NCBI RefSeq assembly: GCF_003438995.1
Contig: NZ_QSUN01000012.1
Location: 1 to 64,000 of the forward strand
Direction of reading: 5' to 3'
From: Bacteroides sp. OM05-12
Lineage (GTDB): Bacteria; Bacteroidota; Bacteroidia; Bacteroidales; Bacteroidaceae
DNA length: 64,000 nucleotides
Made by a program: the position numbers and the translations under genes. The first letter of the stretch is position 1, and each line of letters starts with the position of its first letter. Below the pieces are notes generated by a model. That model worked only from the letters and a program-made list of their open reading frames with translations, had not been told where the DNA came from and did no database searches. Shown here one piece after another: positions 35,045 to 43,602 of the stretch.

Positions 35045-36076
35045 TTAAAGTTTACCAAGTCCTATCATCCGGAAGCGGGATTGCAATTCCTCGATACGGG
35101 AAACAAGGGCATCAAATGTGAGCTTGTCTCCGTAAATCATAGAGGCTTTCATTGCTTCGTAGTCGGTACGCATTTTGTCGCGGATTTCTCCAGTGGGGCA
35201 GAAAGCGATTGTCGCAGGGAGATTGAGATTGTAGTTCACGCCTCCTACATGGTAGAAGCGGCAACGGTGCGCTATAATTTCCTGATAGAGTAACATATCG
35301 GCAAGAGCTACTGTGGCGAAGGGGGTATTCATCAGTCGTTCCAAGTCGTAGAGGTGACGGCTCATACGTTCGGTACGTGGGTTCTTACGTTGATACTCCT
35401 CGTTGAGCAGGAATGCTTTTTCGAGAAATGTACGGGTCGGGCTAATCGTCGGTATATCGGCCGCTGTCTCGTTATCGATTTGAGGAAATTTATCACCGAC
35501 AAGAGAAGTTATGCGCTTAACTTCATAAGGCTCTTTCATCGAGAGGCAGCTAACTTCGATTTTTATTATCGGGCGCACATACAGGTCGGATTTAAGTCTC
35601 GGTATATAATGTACCTCTATCACAACCGGATCGCTGTCATGGTCGATAGGTGTGCCATCGTCCTTATGTGTCACCGGTAATACTTTACACTCAAGACCAG
35701 CTTCGTCAAGTCTCGTTTTCAGTTCATCAACGAACTCTCCTATAATGTAGTCACGATTAACGATACGCAAATTCTTAACTTGGTTATTTGTCGCAGCCTT
35801 TGCACACTCTTTACCAAGTTCGACCAAGTAAAAGTCACGATATAAGGCTATGTCAATGTCTTCTGAAAATCGGTCAATTAAATTCCAGCCTTTGCTCAAA
35901 CTTGTACCGCCTTTGAAAAACATATATGGAGCAGGAGACAGCGTAAATAACGCTTTGAGAACGGCGGTTACCCACCAGTCTTTTTCTACTGCACCTTCGC
36001 TTATCATCTTTTCCTCGGCAACAATATGTGCAGATTGCTGTCGATCAGGAGCCGATGCGTCAATCCATTTACTCAT
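35045..36076 (-). CDS. abiEii: AbiEii-type nucleotidyltransferase toxin
   Basis: This 343-residue protein is an AbiEii/AbiGii-type nucleotidyltransferase. The active-site motif KGGTSLSKGW (near residue 55) is followed by RFSEDIDIAL (near 70), the GGS...DxD signature. AbiE systems are type IV toxin-antitoxin pairs that stop phage spread by toxin-driven growth arrest. The C-terminal part is helical (TFLEKAFLLNEEYQRKN). It overlaps the antitoxin gene by 8 bases, so the two are translationally coupled. Confidence 0.9.
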   Translation of the reverse strand: MSKWIDASAPDRQQSAHIVAEEKMISEGAVEKDWWVTAVLKALFTLSPAPYMFFKGGTSLSKGWNLIDRFSEDIDIALYRDFYLVELGKECAKAATNNQVKNLRIVNRDYIIGEFVDELKTRLDEAGLECKVLPVTHKDDGTPIDHDSDPVVIEVHYIPRLKSDLYVRPIIKIEVSCLSMKEPYEVKRITSLVGDKFPQIDNETAADIPTISPTRTFLEKAFLLNEEYQRKNPRTERMSRHLYDLERLMNTPFATVALADMLLYQEIIAHRCRFYHVGGVNYNLNLPATIAFCPTGEIRDKMRTDYEAMKASMIYGDKLTFDALVSRIEELQSRFRMIGLGKL

Positions 36077-36683
36077 GGTCGTATATCTTCGCTTTAATAT
36101 TGATTATTATTAACCTTATCCAGTTTGGTGCGTGAGCAATATCTTCTTGCCATGTACTTTCTTCCGGATTCTTTTTCAGCACACCGTACACAACATCGAG
36201 TGTCTTATCGGTAATGTTATCTTGCCCAATGGATTGTAATGCCAATACAAGAATCGGCAAAATTTTTCCTTTATAGGCGAAAGTGCTTGGAACACGATGC
36301 TTGAATGTTATCGTGCGGTTCCCTATTTTTAGTTTTCTCGAAGTACCGGAGGTCAGATATATTATGTTCATCGGCACCTGTGTCGAGAAGCCGAGATAGT
36401 TTTCGGCTGTCGTACCATGAGGCAATAATTGGGCGTCATCACGCTTAGCCACAGCCTCAGCTATTTCATATGGCGTCGGCATCACCGGCCCGAAACTCGA
36501 CATCACAGGTTTTACGTAAATACCGAATGCTACTCTCACAAGTTTTCCAGCTTTGGCAAGTTCTGCTAAAACATTTGCTGCATGACGTGTGTCAATAGGC
36601 ATAAAACTGTCAGGCAAGAAGATAGTACCCTTCTTGCTTCGGTTTATCTTTGATATGATAGCCTGCTTCTGTTCCATATTCAT
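36069..36683 (-). CDS. abiEi: AbiEi-type antitoxin (DUF6088)
   Basis: This 204-residue protein is the antitoxin partner. Its N-terminal winged helix (residues about 5-60, KINRSKKGTIFLPDSFMPID...NVLAELAKAGKLVRVAFGIYVKP) binds DNA for autoregulation. The DUF6088/AbiEi C-terminal domain follows (YLGFSTQVPMNIIYLTSGTSRKLKIGN). The start at 36683 lies 5 bases from a long palindrome that would be its operator. A start six bases later (MEQKQAI) is also possible. It is encoded first, before the toxin, as usual for AbiE. Confidence 0.88.
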   Translation of the reverse strand: MNMEQKQAIISKINRSKKGTIFLPDSFMPIDTRHAANVLAELAKAGKLVRVAFGIYVKPVMSSFGPVMPTPYEIAEAVAKRDDAQLLPHGTTAENYLGFSTQVPMNIIYLTSGTSRKLKIGNRTITFKHRVPSTFAYKGKILPILVLALQSIGQDNITDKTLDVVYGVLKKNPEESTWQEDIAHAPNWIRLIIINIKAKIYDHE

Positions 36684-36688
36684 GCTTC

Positions 36689-36721
36689 AAAAATGAAAAT
36701 AAACATGTTATTTTCATTTTT
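36689..36721. promoter_or_regulatory. Palindromic operator of the AbiE pair
   Basis: AAAAATGAAAATA (36689-36701) and TATTTTCATTTTT (36709-36721) form a perfect 13-bp inverted repeat around a 7-base centre. It lies between the promoter box and the antitoxin ATG, where AbiEi-type antitoxins repress their own operon. Confidence 0.75.
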
Positions 36722-36729
36722 ATGGAATA

Positions 36730-36737
36730 CAAATTTA
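36730..36737 (-). promoter_or_regulatory. -7 box of the AbiE operon
   Basis: On the minus strand TAAATTTG matches TAnnTTTG, immediately upstream of the palindromic operator, so a bound repressor would block transcription. From here to 37034 (about 300 bases) I see no gene. Confidence 0.6.
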
Positions 36738-37034
36738 GGTGTTTACTTCCAATGTACCAAATAATTATATCGAATATTTGGTAATTTCACATATAAGATA
36801 ATCAGACGGTCTTTTAATAGTCTTTTGGAGTTTGCTTTGTTTAAGGTAGGGAAATCATTATATATGTGAGGCCGCTACAATGCTCTGAAATCATAATAGA
36901 ATCTATATTGCCACTGTTCTAACGTTTAATTCGCCTAATATTGACAACCGACGAGTTATAAATACCTTATTAATTTAATTGTTAGTTTTCTTATGTTAGG
37001 AAAGAAATTGCTATACATAAAAACGATTTTTTCA

Positions 37035-37064
37035 TTGATAATCAGATATTTTTCTTTATATTTG
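37035..37064 (+). promoter_or_regulatory. Strong Bacteroidales promoter
   Basis: TTG at 37035-37037 and TATATTTG at 37057-37064 are separated by 19 bases, the ideal -33/-7 arrangement. It is one of the best promoters in the window and faces right, into a stretch with no long ORF. Confidence 0.7.
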
Positions 37065-37077
37065 TATCGTATTGGAA

Positions 37078-37173
37078 ATGGAAACAGTATTGCCAAGCAA
37101 AATGCCGAAAAAAGCACTATGTTCATTCATTTGCACGGTTGTTTTGATACTCTATAAGACATTGATAACGTGA
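37078..37173 (+). CDS. Candidate 31-residue membrane microprotein (or small RNA)
   Basis: Directly after a strong promoter an ATG opens a 31-codon frame. The peptide begins METVLPSKMPKKALCS, continues with hydrophobic FICTVVLILY and ends KTLIT: a short basic N-terminus and one possible membrane helix. The expected transcription start is only about 7 bases before the ATG. After the stop come a small hairpin (AGTTGT/ACAACT), GGTGGCACCACC and a strong terminator, giving a transcript of about 195 nt. It may instead be a non-coding RNA. It stands alone between the AbiE pair and the arg operon and faces the arg operon end. Confidence 0.4.
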   Translation: METVLPSKMPKKALCSFICTVVLILYKTLIT

Positions 37174-37222
37174 TAGTTGTAAAACACAACTGCGTTCTGG
37201 TGGCACCACCTTGAAAGAAATA

Positions 37223-37265
37223 AAAAAGTCCTGATTTCAAAACAAGATCAGGACTTTTTATTTTT
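37223..37265. terminator. Bidirectional terminator after argD
   Basis: AAAAAGTCCTGAT (37223-37235) and ATCAGGACTTTTT (37247-37259) form a 13-bp perfect stem with T runs on both sides. It can end the leftward arg operon and the small rightward transcript from 37064. Confidence 0.9.
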
Positions 37266-37390
37266 GAGTTTATCGCCAAATGAATTCTGTTTGAAACTTT
37301 AAGAAATTAAGTAGAAAGCATACCTAAGGAACCTTTACTCTATTTTCTACGTTTCTATACTTCCTGCTATAAATCAAAACAAACAACGTT

Positions 37391-38512
37391 TTACAACACA
37401 GCTTTCAGTCTGCAAAGAAATTCTTGTGCTTCTTCCATATTCAGGCAAAGAGGAGGTAAAAGACGAATGACATTGCTACCACTAGCACCGGTAAATACTT
37501 TTTGTTCATAAATGAGCTTACTGCGTATTTCCTTGACAGGCTGATCAAACTCCATCCCTATCATTAAACCTTTACCACGTACTTCCTTAATCTGAGGTAA
37601 CTTCTTCAACTCTTCCATTAGATAAGTACCAACTTTAGCAGCATTTTCCACAAGATGCTCTTGTTCGATAACATCCAGTACGGCAAGTGCAGCAGAACAG
37701 GCAAGATGATTACCACCAAAAGTAGTACCTAGCTGACCATAAACAGGCGTGAACATTGGACTGATTAGTACGCCAGCCATAGGAAAACCATTGCCGATAC
37801 CTTTAGCTACCGTTATCAAATCAGGCCGTATACCGCTATATTGGTGAGCAAAGAACTTTCCGCTACGCCCGTAACCCGATTGTATCTCATCGAGAATGAG
37901 CACGGTATTAGTATCTGTACATATTCGACGAAGTTCCTGCATGAAGGTAGGGGTAGGAATCTGAATACCACCTACACCTTGAATGCCTTCAATTATAACA
38001 GCGCAAACATCCCCTTTACCCAATTCCGTTTCAATAGCATTAATATCATTGAGAGGCAAATAGGTCACATGTCCGTTAGCATTGATAGGAGCTATAATTT
38101 TAGGATTCTCAGTTGCTTCTACAGCAAGCGATGTACGTCCATGAAAAGCCCTTGCAAATGAAACAATCCGGGTACGCCCGTTATAGAACGATGCAAGTTT
38201 CAAAGCATTTTCATTTGCTTCGGCACCGGAATTGATAAGGAATAAGGAATAATCTTCATAACCGGATATTCTCCCTAGACGATATGCAACTTCCTGTTGC
38301 AGTTTATTAATAACCGAATTAGAGTAGAAGCCTAATGTAGCAACTTGTTTACTAACCTTTTCCACATAATGTGGATGTGCATGACCAATAGAAATTACCG
38401 CATGACCACCGTACAAGTCAAGATATTCTGTACCATTCTCGTCCCATACGTGACGACCTTTTCCTTTTACTATATTTATATCGAATAATGGATATACATC
38501 AAATAAATTCAT
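37391..38512 (-). CDS. argD: Acyl-ornithine aminotransferase
   Basis: This 373-residue class III PLP aminotransferase converts the semialdehyde to N-acyl-ornithine in arginine synthesis. It has the N-terminal GTEYLDLYGGHAVISIGHAHP, a phosphate-binding NSGAEANENALKLA, the DEIQSGYGR block and the PLP lysine in TVAKGIGNGFPMAG. In Bacteroides fragilis the pathway uses succinylated rather than acetylated intermediates, so the substrate here may be N-succinyl-ornithine. It is the last gene of the leftward arg operon, 19 bases after argC. Confidence 0.92.
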   Translation of the reverse strand: MNLFDVYPLFDINIVKGKGRHVWDENGTEYLDLYGGHAVISIGHAHPHYVEKVSKQVATLGFYSNSVINKLQQEVAYRLGRISGYEDYSLFLINSGAEANENALKLASFYNGRTRIVSFARAFHGRTSLAVEATENPKIIAPINANGHVTYLPLNDINAIETELGKGDVCAVIIEGIQGVGGIQIPTPTFMQELRRICTDTNTVLILDEIQSGYGRSGKFFAHQYSGIRPDLITVAKGIGNGFPMAGVLISPMFTPVYGQLGTTFGGNHLACSAALAVLDVIEQEHLVENAAKVGTYLMEELKKLPQIKEVRGKGLMIGMEFDQPVKEIRSKLIYEQKVFTGASGSNVIRLLPPLCLNMEEAQEFLCRLKAVL

Positions 38513-38531
38513 GATAATATACTTTATGAAT

Positions 38532-39500
38532 TTAGAAAGCCGAAGGTTTCAGACAGAGTCCAACGGTTTCTTCCAAATTAAATAACAGGTTCATATTGTG
38601 AACAGCTTGTCCGCTTGCACCTTTCAGCAGATTATCTATACAAGAAATAATGAGTAGCTTGTCACCATGTTTTTCTAGATGAAGCAAACATTTATTCGTG
38701 TTTACCACCTGCTTTAGGTCAATATTCTTATCTACGACATGAACAAAAGAGTCTTCTGCGTAATACTCCTCATACATACGAATAATTTCATCCAACGCCA
38801 CTTTTGTTTTTACCACTAATGTAGCAAAGATGCCGCGAGGAAAATCGCCACGATAAGGAATAAAATCTATCTCTGCATCAAAACTGTTTTGTAACTGTTT
38901 AAGCGATTGTTTGATTTCAGGCACATGCTGATGTTCAAAAGCCTTATATACACTTATATTATTGTTACGCCAGCTAAAATGACTGGTAGCTCCCGGTTTC
39001 ACTCCGGCTCCCGTACTTCCGGTAATAGCATTTACCATAACGTCATCATTCAACATCAGGTGTTTGGCAAGTGGAAGCAATCCTAACTGAATACAAGTAG
39101 CAAAACATCCGGGATTCGCTACATGCTTACTATGACAGATGGTTCGACGGTTCAGTTCCGGCAAACCATAGATAAAATCATGATCCTCAGAAGCGATACG
39201 ATAATCCATTGATAAATCGATTATCTTCAATTCTTCCGGTATATTGTGACTTTCCATAAACTTACGGGTATCGCCATGCGCAGTACAAAAAAACAACACA
39301 TCTATCTCGTCCAGCGGCAAAGCATCCGTGAATGCAAGGTCACACTCTCCATAAAGTCCCTCATGCACATCAGTAATCTTATTACCTGCATTGCTGCTAC
39401 TGTTCACGAAAACAATCTCCACATCCGGATGATTGATGAGTAAACGGATAAGTTCGCCCGCAGTATAGCCTGCTCCTCCTATAATTCCAGCTTTTATCAT
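38532..39500 (-). CDS. argC: N-acyl-gamma-glutamyl-phosphate reductase
   Basis: This reductase makes the glutamate semialdehyde derivative with NADPH. I start at the ATG at 39500 (322 residues, MIKAGIIGGAGYTAGELIRLL), which puts the Rossmann glycines at the N-terminus. An upstream ATG at 39539 would overlap argG and add 13 unrelated residues. The active-site cysteine is in HVANPGCFATCIQLGL near residue 135, and substrate-binding parts such as TGSTGAGVKPG are present. It lies 10 bases after argG. Confidence 0.93.
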   Translation of the reverse strand: MIKAGIIGGAGYTAGELIRLLINHPDVEIVFVNSSSNAGNKITDVHEGLYGECDLAFTDALPLDEIDVLFFCTAHGDTRKFMESHNIPEELKIIDLSMDYRIASEDHDFIYGLPELNRRTICHSKHVANPGCFATCIQLGLLPLAKHLMLNDDVMVNAITGSTGAGVKPGATSHFSWRNNNISVYKAFEHQHVPEIKQSLKQLQNSFDAEIDFIPYRGDFPRGIFATLVVKTKVALDEIIRMYEEYYAEDSFVHVVDKNIDLKQVVNTNKCLLHLEKHGDKLLIISCIDNLLKGASGQAVHNMNLLFNLEETVGLCLKPSAF

Positions 39501-39510
39501 ACCTGTTGAA

Positions 39511-40716
39511 TTAAATTTCTTCGTCTTTATGATTAGCATAATATACGCGTAATGGGGTGGAAGTCACTTTGATAAAACCTTTAGCATCCTCTGCCGTCCA
39601 ACCTTTTTGCATTTCTCCGTATTCACCGAATTTGGTTTTTACAAGATCATCTTTAGACTCTACTCCCACTGTTGAGAATGACAACGGACGTAGTTCCAGA
39701 ATGGCCGTACCGTTTACATTACGTTGGGACTCCTGAAGCATAGCTTCTATATCACGCATCACAGGTTCTAAATACTGGCTTTCATGCAGAAACATACCAT
39801 ACCAGTTAGCAACCTGATCTTTCCAATATTGCTGCCATTTACTCAGTGTATATTTCTCAAGAAAACGGTGTGCACCAATAATTAACATTGGAGCGGCAGC
39901 TTCAAATCCGACACGACCTTTGATACCGATAATTGTATCACCTACATGCATATCACGACCAATACCGTAAGGAGCACCTATTTCCTCCACTCTCTGAATT
40001 GCCTTTATTTTATCTTCAAAGACCTCACCGTTCACAGCATGCAGTTCGCCCTTTACAAATTCAAGACGGAGCTGTTCACTTCCTTTTTTCTCTACCTGCT
40101 TCAGATACGCACTTTCAGGCAATCCTTGAGCAGAGTCGAAAATTTCACCTCCACAAATAGACGTTCCCCACAAACCTACATTATATGAATACTTCAGTTT
40201 GGTGAAATCGGCCTCAAAGCCATGCTCTTTCAAGTAATTAATTTCATATTCTCTAGTTAGTGCCATGTCGCGTGTCAGAGTGATGATTTCTACACCCGGA
40301 GCCATGACAAGAAAGGTCATATCAAAACGAATTTGATCGTTGCCTGCACCGGTAGAACCATGAGCAATAGCATCTGCACCGATTTCGTTGGCATAACGTG
40401 CAATAGCAAGAGCTTGAAAAATACGTTCTGAACTTACGGAGATTGGGTAGGTGCCATTTCGCAGTACATTACCGAAAATCATATATTTCAGGCTTTTTTC
40501 ATAGTATTCCTGAGTAACATCCAACGTAACATATTTAACAGCACCTAATTTATAAGCGTTCTCTTCGTTCTGTTTTAACTGTTCGGAACTGAATCCACCT
40601 GTGTCGGCACAAGCCGCGTAGACTTCATATCCTTTTTCCTTTGCCAGATACATAACGGTGAATGATGTATCCAATCCACCGCTGAAGGCCACTACAACTT
40701 TCTTTTTCTCTTCCAT
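39511..40716 (-). CDS. argG: Argininosuccinate synthase
   Basis: This 401-residue enzyme joins citrulline and aspartate using ATP. The N-terminal ATP-pyrophosphatase loop is VVVAFSGGLDTSFTVMYL. Other family segments are AHGSTGAGNDQIRFDMTF, GIKGRVGFEAAAPML and the C-terminal LRVYYANHKDEEI. It sits in the operon between the GNAT gene (63 bases upstream) and argC, so it is expressed under ArgR control with them. Confidence 0.95.
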   Translation of the reverse strand: MEEKKKVVVAFSGGLDTSFTVMYLAKEKGYEVYAACADTGGFSSEQLKQNEENAYKLGAVKYVTLDVTQEYYEKSLKYMIFGNVLRNGTYPISVSSERIFQALAIARYANEIGADAIAHGSTGAGNDQIRFDMTFLVMAPGVEIITLTRDMALTREYEINYLKEHGFEADFTKLKYSYNVGLWGTSICGGEIFDSAQGLPESAYLKQVEKKGSEQLRLEFVKGELHAVNGEVFEDKIKAIQRVEEIGAPYGIGRDMHVGDTIIGIKGRVGFEAAAPMLIIGAHRFLEKYTLSKWQQYWKDQVANWYGMFLHESQYLEPVMRDIEAMLQESQRNVNGTAILELRPLSFSTVGVESKDDLVKTKFGEYGEMQKGWTAEDAKGFIKVTSTPLRVYYANHKDEEI

Positions 40717-40779
40717 ATTGTTCTATATTTAATGAAGAATGGCGATAAGGATCTCCACCTTCTCCTTTATTATTAATAA

Positions 40780-41349
40780 TTAATTGCCAGTTTGTTCATC
40801 TTCTCTCTCCGGATCATATAACATAGCTGTACAGATACAGTATTTCCGATCCGTACGTTCCAATACATCATGATTGATACAGCCCTCGCATCCCCTCCAG
40901 AATGCCTCATCATCCGTGAGTTGTGCAAACGTCACGGGCACATATCCCAATTCCGTATTGATACGCATGACAGCTGCCCCACTCGTCAACCCGAACAATT
41001 TAGCGTGTGGCCAACGCAAACGCGACAAGGTGAATGCCGCTTTTTTGATACGTTTGGCAAGCCCTTGCCCGCGAAACTTCTCTACCACAATCAAACCGGA
41101 ATTGGCTACATATTGCTTATTTCCCCAGCTCTCAATATAACAAAATCCGGCAAATTCATCTCCGCATAAAGCAATTATCGCTTTGCCCTCTTTCATTTTC
41201 TGGGCTACATATTCGTGGGTACGTTTGGCAATTCCCGTACCACGAACCTTTGCTGCGGCAGTTATAGTCTCCAAAATAGTGTCAACGTATACCTCATGTG
41301 AGGCGTCGGCTACCATAACATCTATTTGTTGAGTCTCCATTTCTTCCAA
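40780..41349 (-). CDS. GNAT acyltransferase of the arg operon
   Basis: This 189-residue GNAT enzyme has the acyl-CoA loop VEKFRGQGLAKRIKKAAF (about residues 98-115) and LFGLTSGAAVMRINTELGYVPV. A C-terminal cysteine pair (RGCEGC, YCIC) could bind metal or be structural. Position between argR and argG suggests it makes the first N-acylated intermediate: N-acetyl- or, in Bacteroides, N-succinyl-glutamate. The assignment rests on context. It follows argR by 20 bases. A second Met lies three residues in. Confidence 0.75.
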   Translation of the reverse strand: MEEMETQQIDVMVADASHEVYVDTILETITAAAKVRGTGIAKRTHEYVAQKMKEGKAIIALCGDEFAGFCYIESWGNKQYVANSGLIVVEKFRGQGLAKRIKKAAFTLSRLRWPHAKLFGLTSGAAVMRINTELGYVPVTFAQLTDDEAFWRGCEGCINHDVLERTDRKYCICTAMLYDPEREDEQTGN

Positions 41350-41369
41350 TTAGTGTATATTATCCTAGT

Positions 41370-41846
41370 TTATTGTATATTTGGTATGACGTGAGAGAGT
41401 ACCCCTTTGATACCTGTTCTTGATACTCCTTCTCTAAGAACCAGCATAATTGTGTCATCTCCGGCAATAGTACCAAGAATTTCATGAGCATTCAGGTTAT
41501 CAATGTCGTAAGCAAGACTACTGGCATAACCCGGACGTGTTCTGATAACGGCGAGGTTGGAAGAAAATTCAATAGAGATGAATCCCGTATGTTGCATCAT
41601 TTCAGTTACACTGTGTGCATCCGTCATGCGTTTGTACATAGTATTATTAGGAAGCACGTAGACGTAATTGCCGTTCATGCTTGCCGCTTTTGCTACTTTC
41701 AGTTGCTTCAAATCTCTGGAAAGTGTAGCCTGCGTGAGACTGAATCCTTCTCTTGATAGCTCCTGCAATAATTCCTCCTGACTTCCCACTTCCTTGCTGG
41801 AAATGATAATCTTGATAGCATCAAGTCTGTTATTCTTATTCTTCAT
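41370..41846 (-). CDS. argR: Arginine repressor
   Basis: This 158-residue ArgR has the N-terminal winged helix (IKIIISSKEVGSQEELLQELSREGFSLTQATLSRDLKQLKVAKA). The C-terminal domain forms hexamers and binds arginine: AVIRTRPGYASSLAYDIDN and LGTIAGDDTIMLVLRE, whose GDD acidic pair contacts arginine. It is the first gene of the operon and overlaps its own operators upstream, so it is autoregulated. Confidence 0.95.
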   Translation of the reverse strand: MKNKNNRLDAIKIIISSKEVGSQEELLQELSREGFSLTQATLSRDLKQLKVAKAASMNGNYVYVLPNNTMYKRMTDAHSVTEMMQHTGFISIEFSSNLAVIRTRPGYASSLAYDIDNLNAHEILGTIAGDDTIMLVLREGVSRTGIKGVLSHVIPNIQ

Positions 41847-41847
41847 C

Positions 41848-41939
41848 TGTATAATTATTCTAATTCGCTACAAAAGTATGCATAAATTTGAATATTATAA
41901 GTATAAAACGATAACTTTTTAAATTATTTATGCATAAAT
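41848..41939 (-). promoter_or_regulatory. arg operon promoter and ARG-box-like operators
   Basis: On the minus strand TACTTTTG (41871-41878) is a -7 box 25 bases before the argR ATG. TGTATAATTATTCTA (41848-41862) resembles the ARG box TGAATAATTATTCA. TATGCATAAAT occurs twice, at 41877-41887 (touching the -7 box) and 41929-41939, with starts 52 bases (about five helical turns) apart. This arrangement suits hexameric ArgR repression of the operon. Confidence 0.6.
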
Positions 41940-42061
41940 GCACTCTCACACCCCACTTTAATGAATAAATATAACGCCCAGCCACTTCAAGATGATATGA
42001 AAGTGCCAAAAAGTATAGCTTTTCCATCAAATATTACAATCTTTTCTTCATCGACATACCT

Positions 42062-42069
42062 TATTTTTG
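42062..42069 (+). promoter_or_regulatory. -7 box of the rha operon
   Basis: TATTTTTG matches TAnnTTTG, 30 bases before the rhaB ATG. No clear -33 TTG is visible, which fits a promoter that needs the RhaR activator. Confidence 0.6.
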
Positions 42070-42098
42070 TATTGTCATAAATCTTTTAAATCAATAGT

Positions 42099-43580
42099 AT
42101 GATGAATACAGCACATTTCTTTGCCGTAGACCTCGGCGCAACAAGCGGACGAACTATAATTGGAACAATCAATGGTTCTGCACTGGATATGCGGGAATTA
42201 ACTCGTTTCTCTAATCCCATAATTGAAACCAACGGGCATTTTTATTGGGATATTTACGCCCTTTTTAATGAAATAATTAAAGGATTAAAGCTTGTAGCGA
42301 AAGAGGGCATACACATAGAATCCATCGGTATAGACACATGGGGAGTGGATTTCGTATTTATAGGAAAAGACGGTGAATTACTCCGTCAACCTTATTGCTA
42401 TCGTGACATTCATACAGTGGGAGCACCTGATAAGTTCTTTGAACGGATCTCTCGTGAACGGGTTTATGAACTGACCGGAATACAAATCATGAATTTCAAT
42501 TCACTTTATCAGTTAGATACAATACGTAGAAACAATTCATCCGTACTACCGATAACAGATAAAGTTGTATTTATGCCGGATGCACTTTCTTATATGCTCA
42601 CCGGGGAGATAGTGACGGAATATACCATTGCTTCTACTTCTCAGATGTTGAATCCCCGTACAAAGAAGTTCGACAAGGAGTTATTGGATGCGATCGGTAT
42701 GAGAGAAGAACAATTCGGACGATTTGTTTATCCCGGAACACGTATCGGTACACTCAATGAAAGTGTCCGCAAACAGACAGGATTAGGAGAAATTCCAGTA
42801 ATTGCTGTTGCAGGACATGATACAGCCTCAGCAGTAGCAGCAGTCCCAGCTGACAATGAGCGCTTTGCTTATCTAAGTTCCGGTACATGGTCATTGATGG
42901 GGGTAGAGTTGAACGAGCCTATTATTAATAAGGAGAGTTTCGACATGAACTTCACGAATGAAGGTGGAGTAGATGGTACGGTACGCTTTCTGAAGAATAT
43001 CTGTGGTATGTGGCTGTTGGAATGTTGCCGTCGTGAATGGGCCATCAGCAATGACTACTCCTATCCGGAGTTGATTGAAGCTGCAATGAAAGCTCCGGCT
43101 TTTGCTTCTTTGGTAAATCCGGATTCTCCATGCTTTGCAAATCCTCCTTCCATGATAAAGGCTATTCAGGAATATTGTAGCCGGACAGGGCAAGCAGTAC
43201 CGGAAACACACGGAGAGATTACACGCTGTATCTTTGAAAGTCTCGCCCTCCGTTATAAACAAGTATTCAGTTATCTGCAACGCATATCCCCATTCCCGAT
43301 TGAAAAGCTCCATGTCATTGGTGGAGGTTCTAAGAATAATGTATTGAATCAATTCACAGCAAATGCCGTCGGAGTAGAAGTTGTGGCCGGCCCGTCCGAA
43401 GCTACGGCAGTAGGCAATATCATGTTGCAGGCAAAGGCATCCGGAATGGTAGAAGGTATTGCAGGTATGCGTAAACTGATACGTAGTTCGGTGTCGGTGA
43501 GTACATTTACTCCGGCAGAACAGTCTTTATGGGAGAAAGGCTATGAAACTTATTTAAAAGTAGTTAGAGAAAATATATAA
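42099..43580 (+). CDS. rhaB: L-rhamnulokinase
   Basis: This 493-residue FGGY-type sugar kinase phosphorylates L-rhamnulose at O-1. The ATP-binding phosphate-1 loop is FFAVDLGATSGRTIIG at the N-terminus. Sugar and ATP domains include SIGIDTWGVDFVFIG, VIAVAGHDTASAVAAVP (catalytic Asp) and LHVIGGGSKNNVLNQFTANA. It opens the rightward rha operon, 22 bases before rhaA. An alternative ATG lies one codon later. Confidence 0.95.
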   Translation: MMNTAHFFAVDLGATSGRTIIGTINGSALDMRELTRFSNPIIETNGHFYWDIYALFNEIIKGLKLVAKEGIHIESIGIDTWGVDFVFIGKDGELLRQPYCYRDIHTVGAPDKFFERISRERVYELTGIQIMNFNSLYQLDTIRRNNSSVLPITDKVVFMPDALSYMLTGEIVTEYTIASTSQMLNPRTKKFDKELLDAIGMREEQFGRFVYPGTRIGTLNESVRKQTGLGEIPVIAVAGHDTASAVAAVPADNERFAYLSSGTWSLMGVELNEPIINKESFDMNFTNEGGVDGTVRFLKNICGMWLLECCRREWAISNDYSYPELIEAAMKAPAFASLVNPDSPCFANPPSMIKAIQEYCSRTGQAVPETHGEITRCIFESLALRYKQVFSYLQRISPFPIEKLHVIGGGSKNNVLNQFTANAVGVEVVAGPSEATAVGNIMLQAKASGMVEGIAGMRKLIRSSVSVSTFTPAEQSLWEKGYETYLKVVRENI

Positions 43581-43602
43581 TCAATTTAAAGAAATCCATA
43601 TC

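Noticed and set aside
37035..37265. 6S RNA, tmRNA or SRP RNA
   Set aside because: None of the features I know of these RNAs (tRNA-like ends, SRP tetraloop, long closing stem) is visible.
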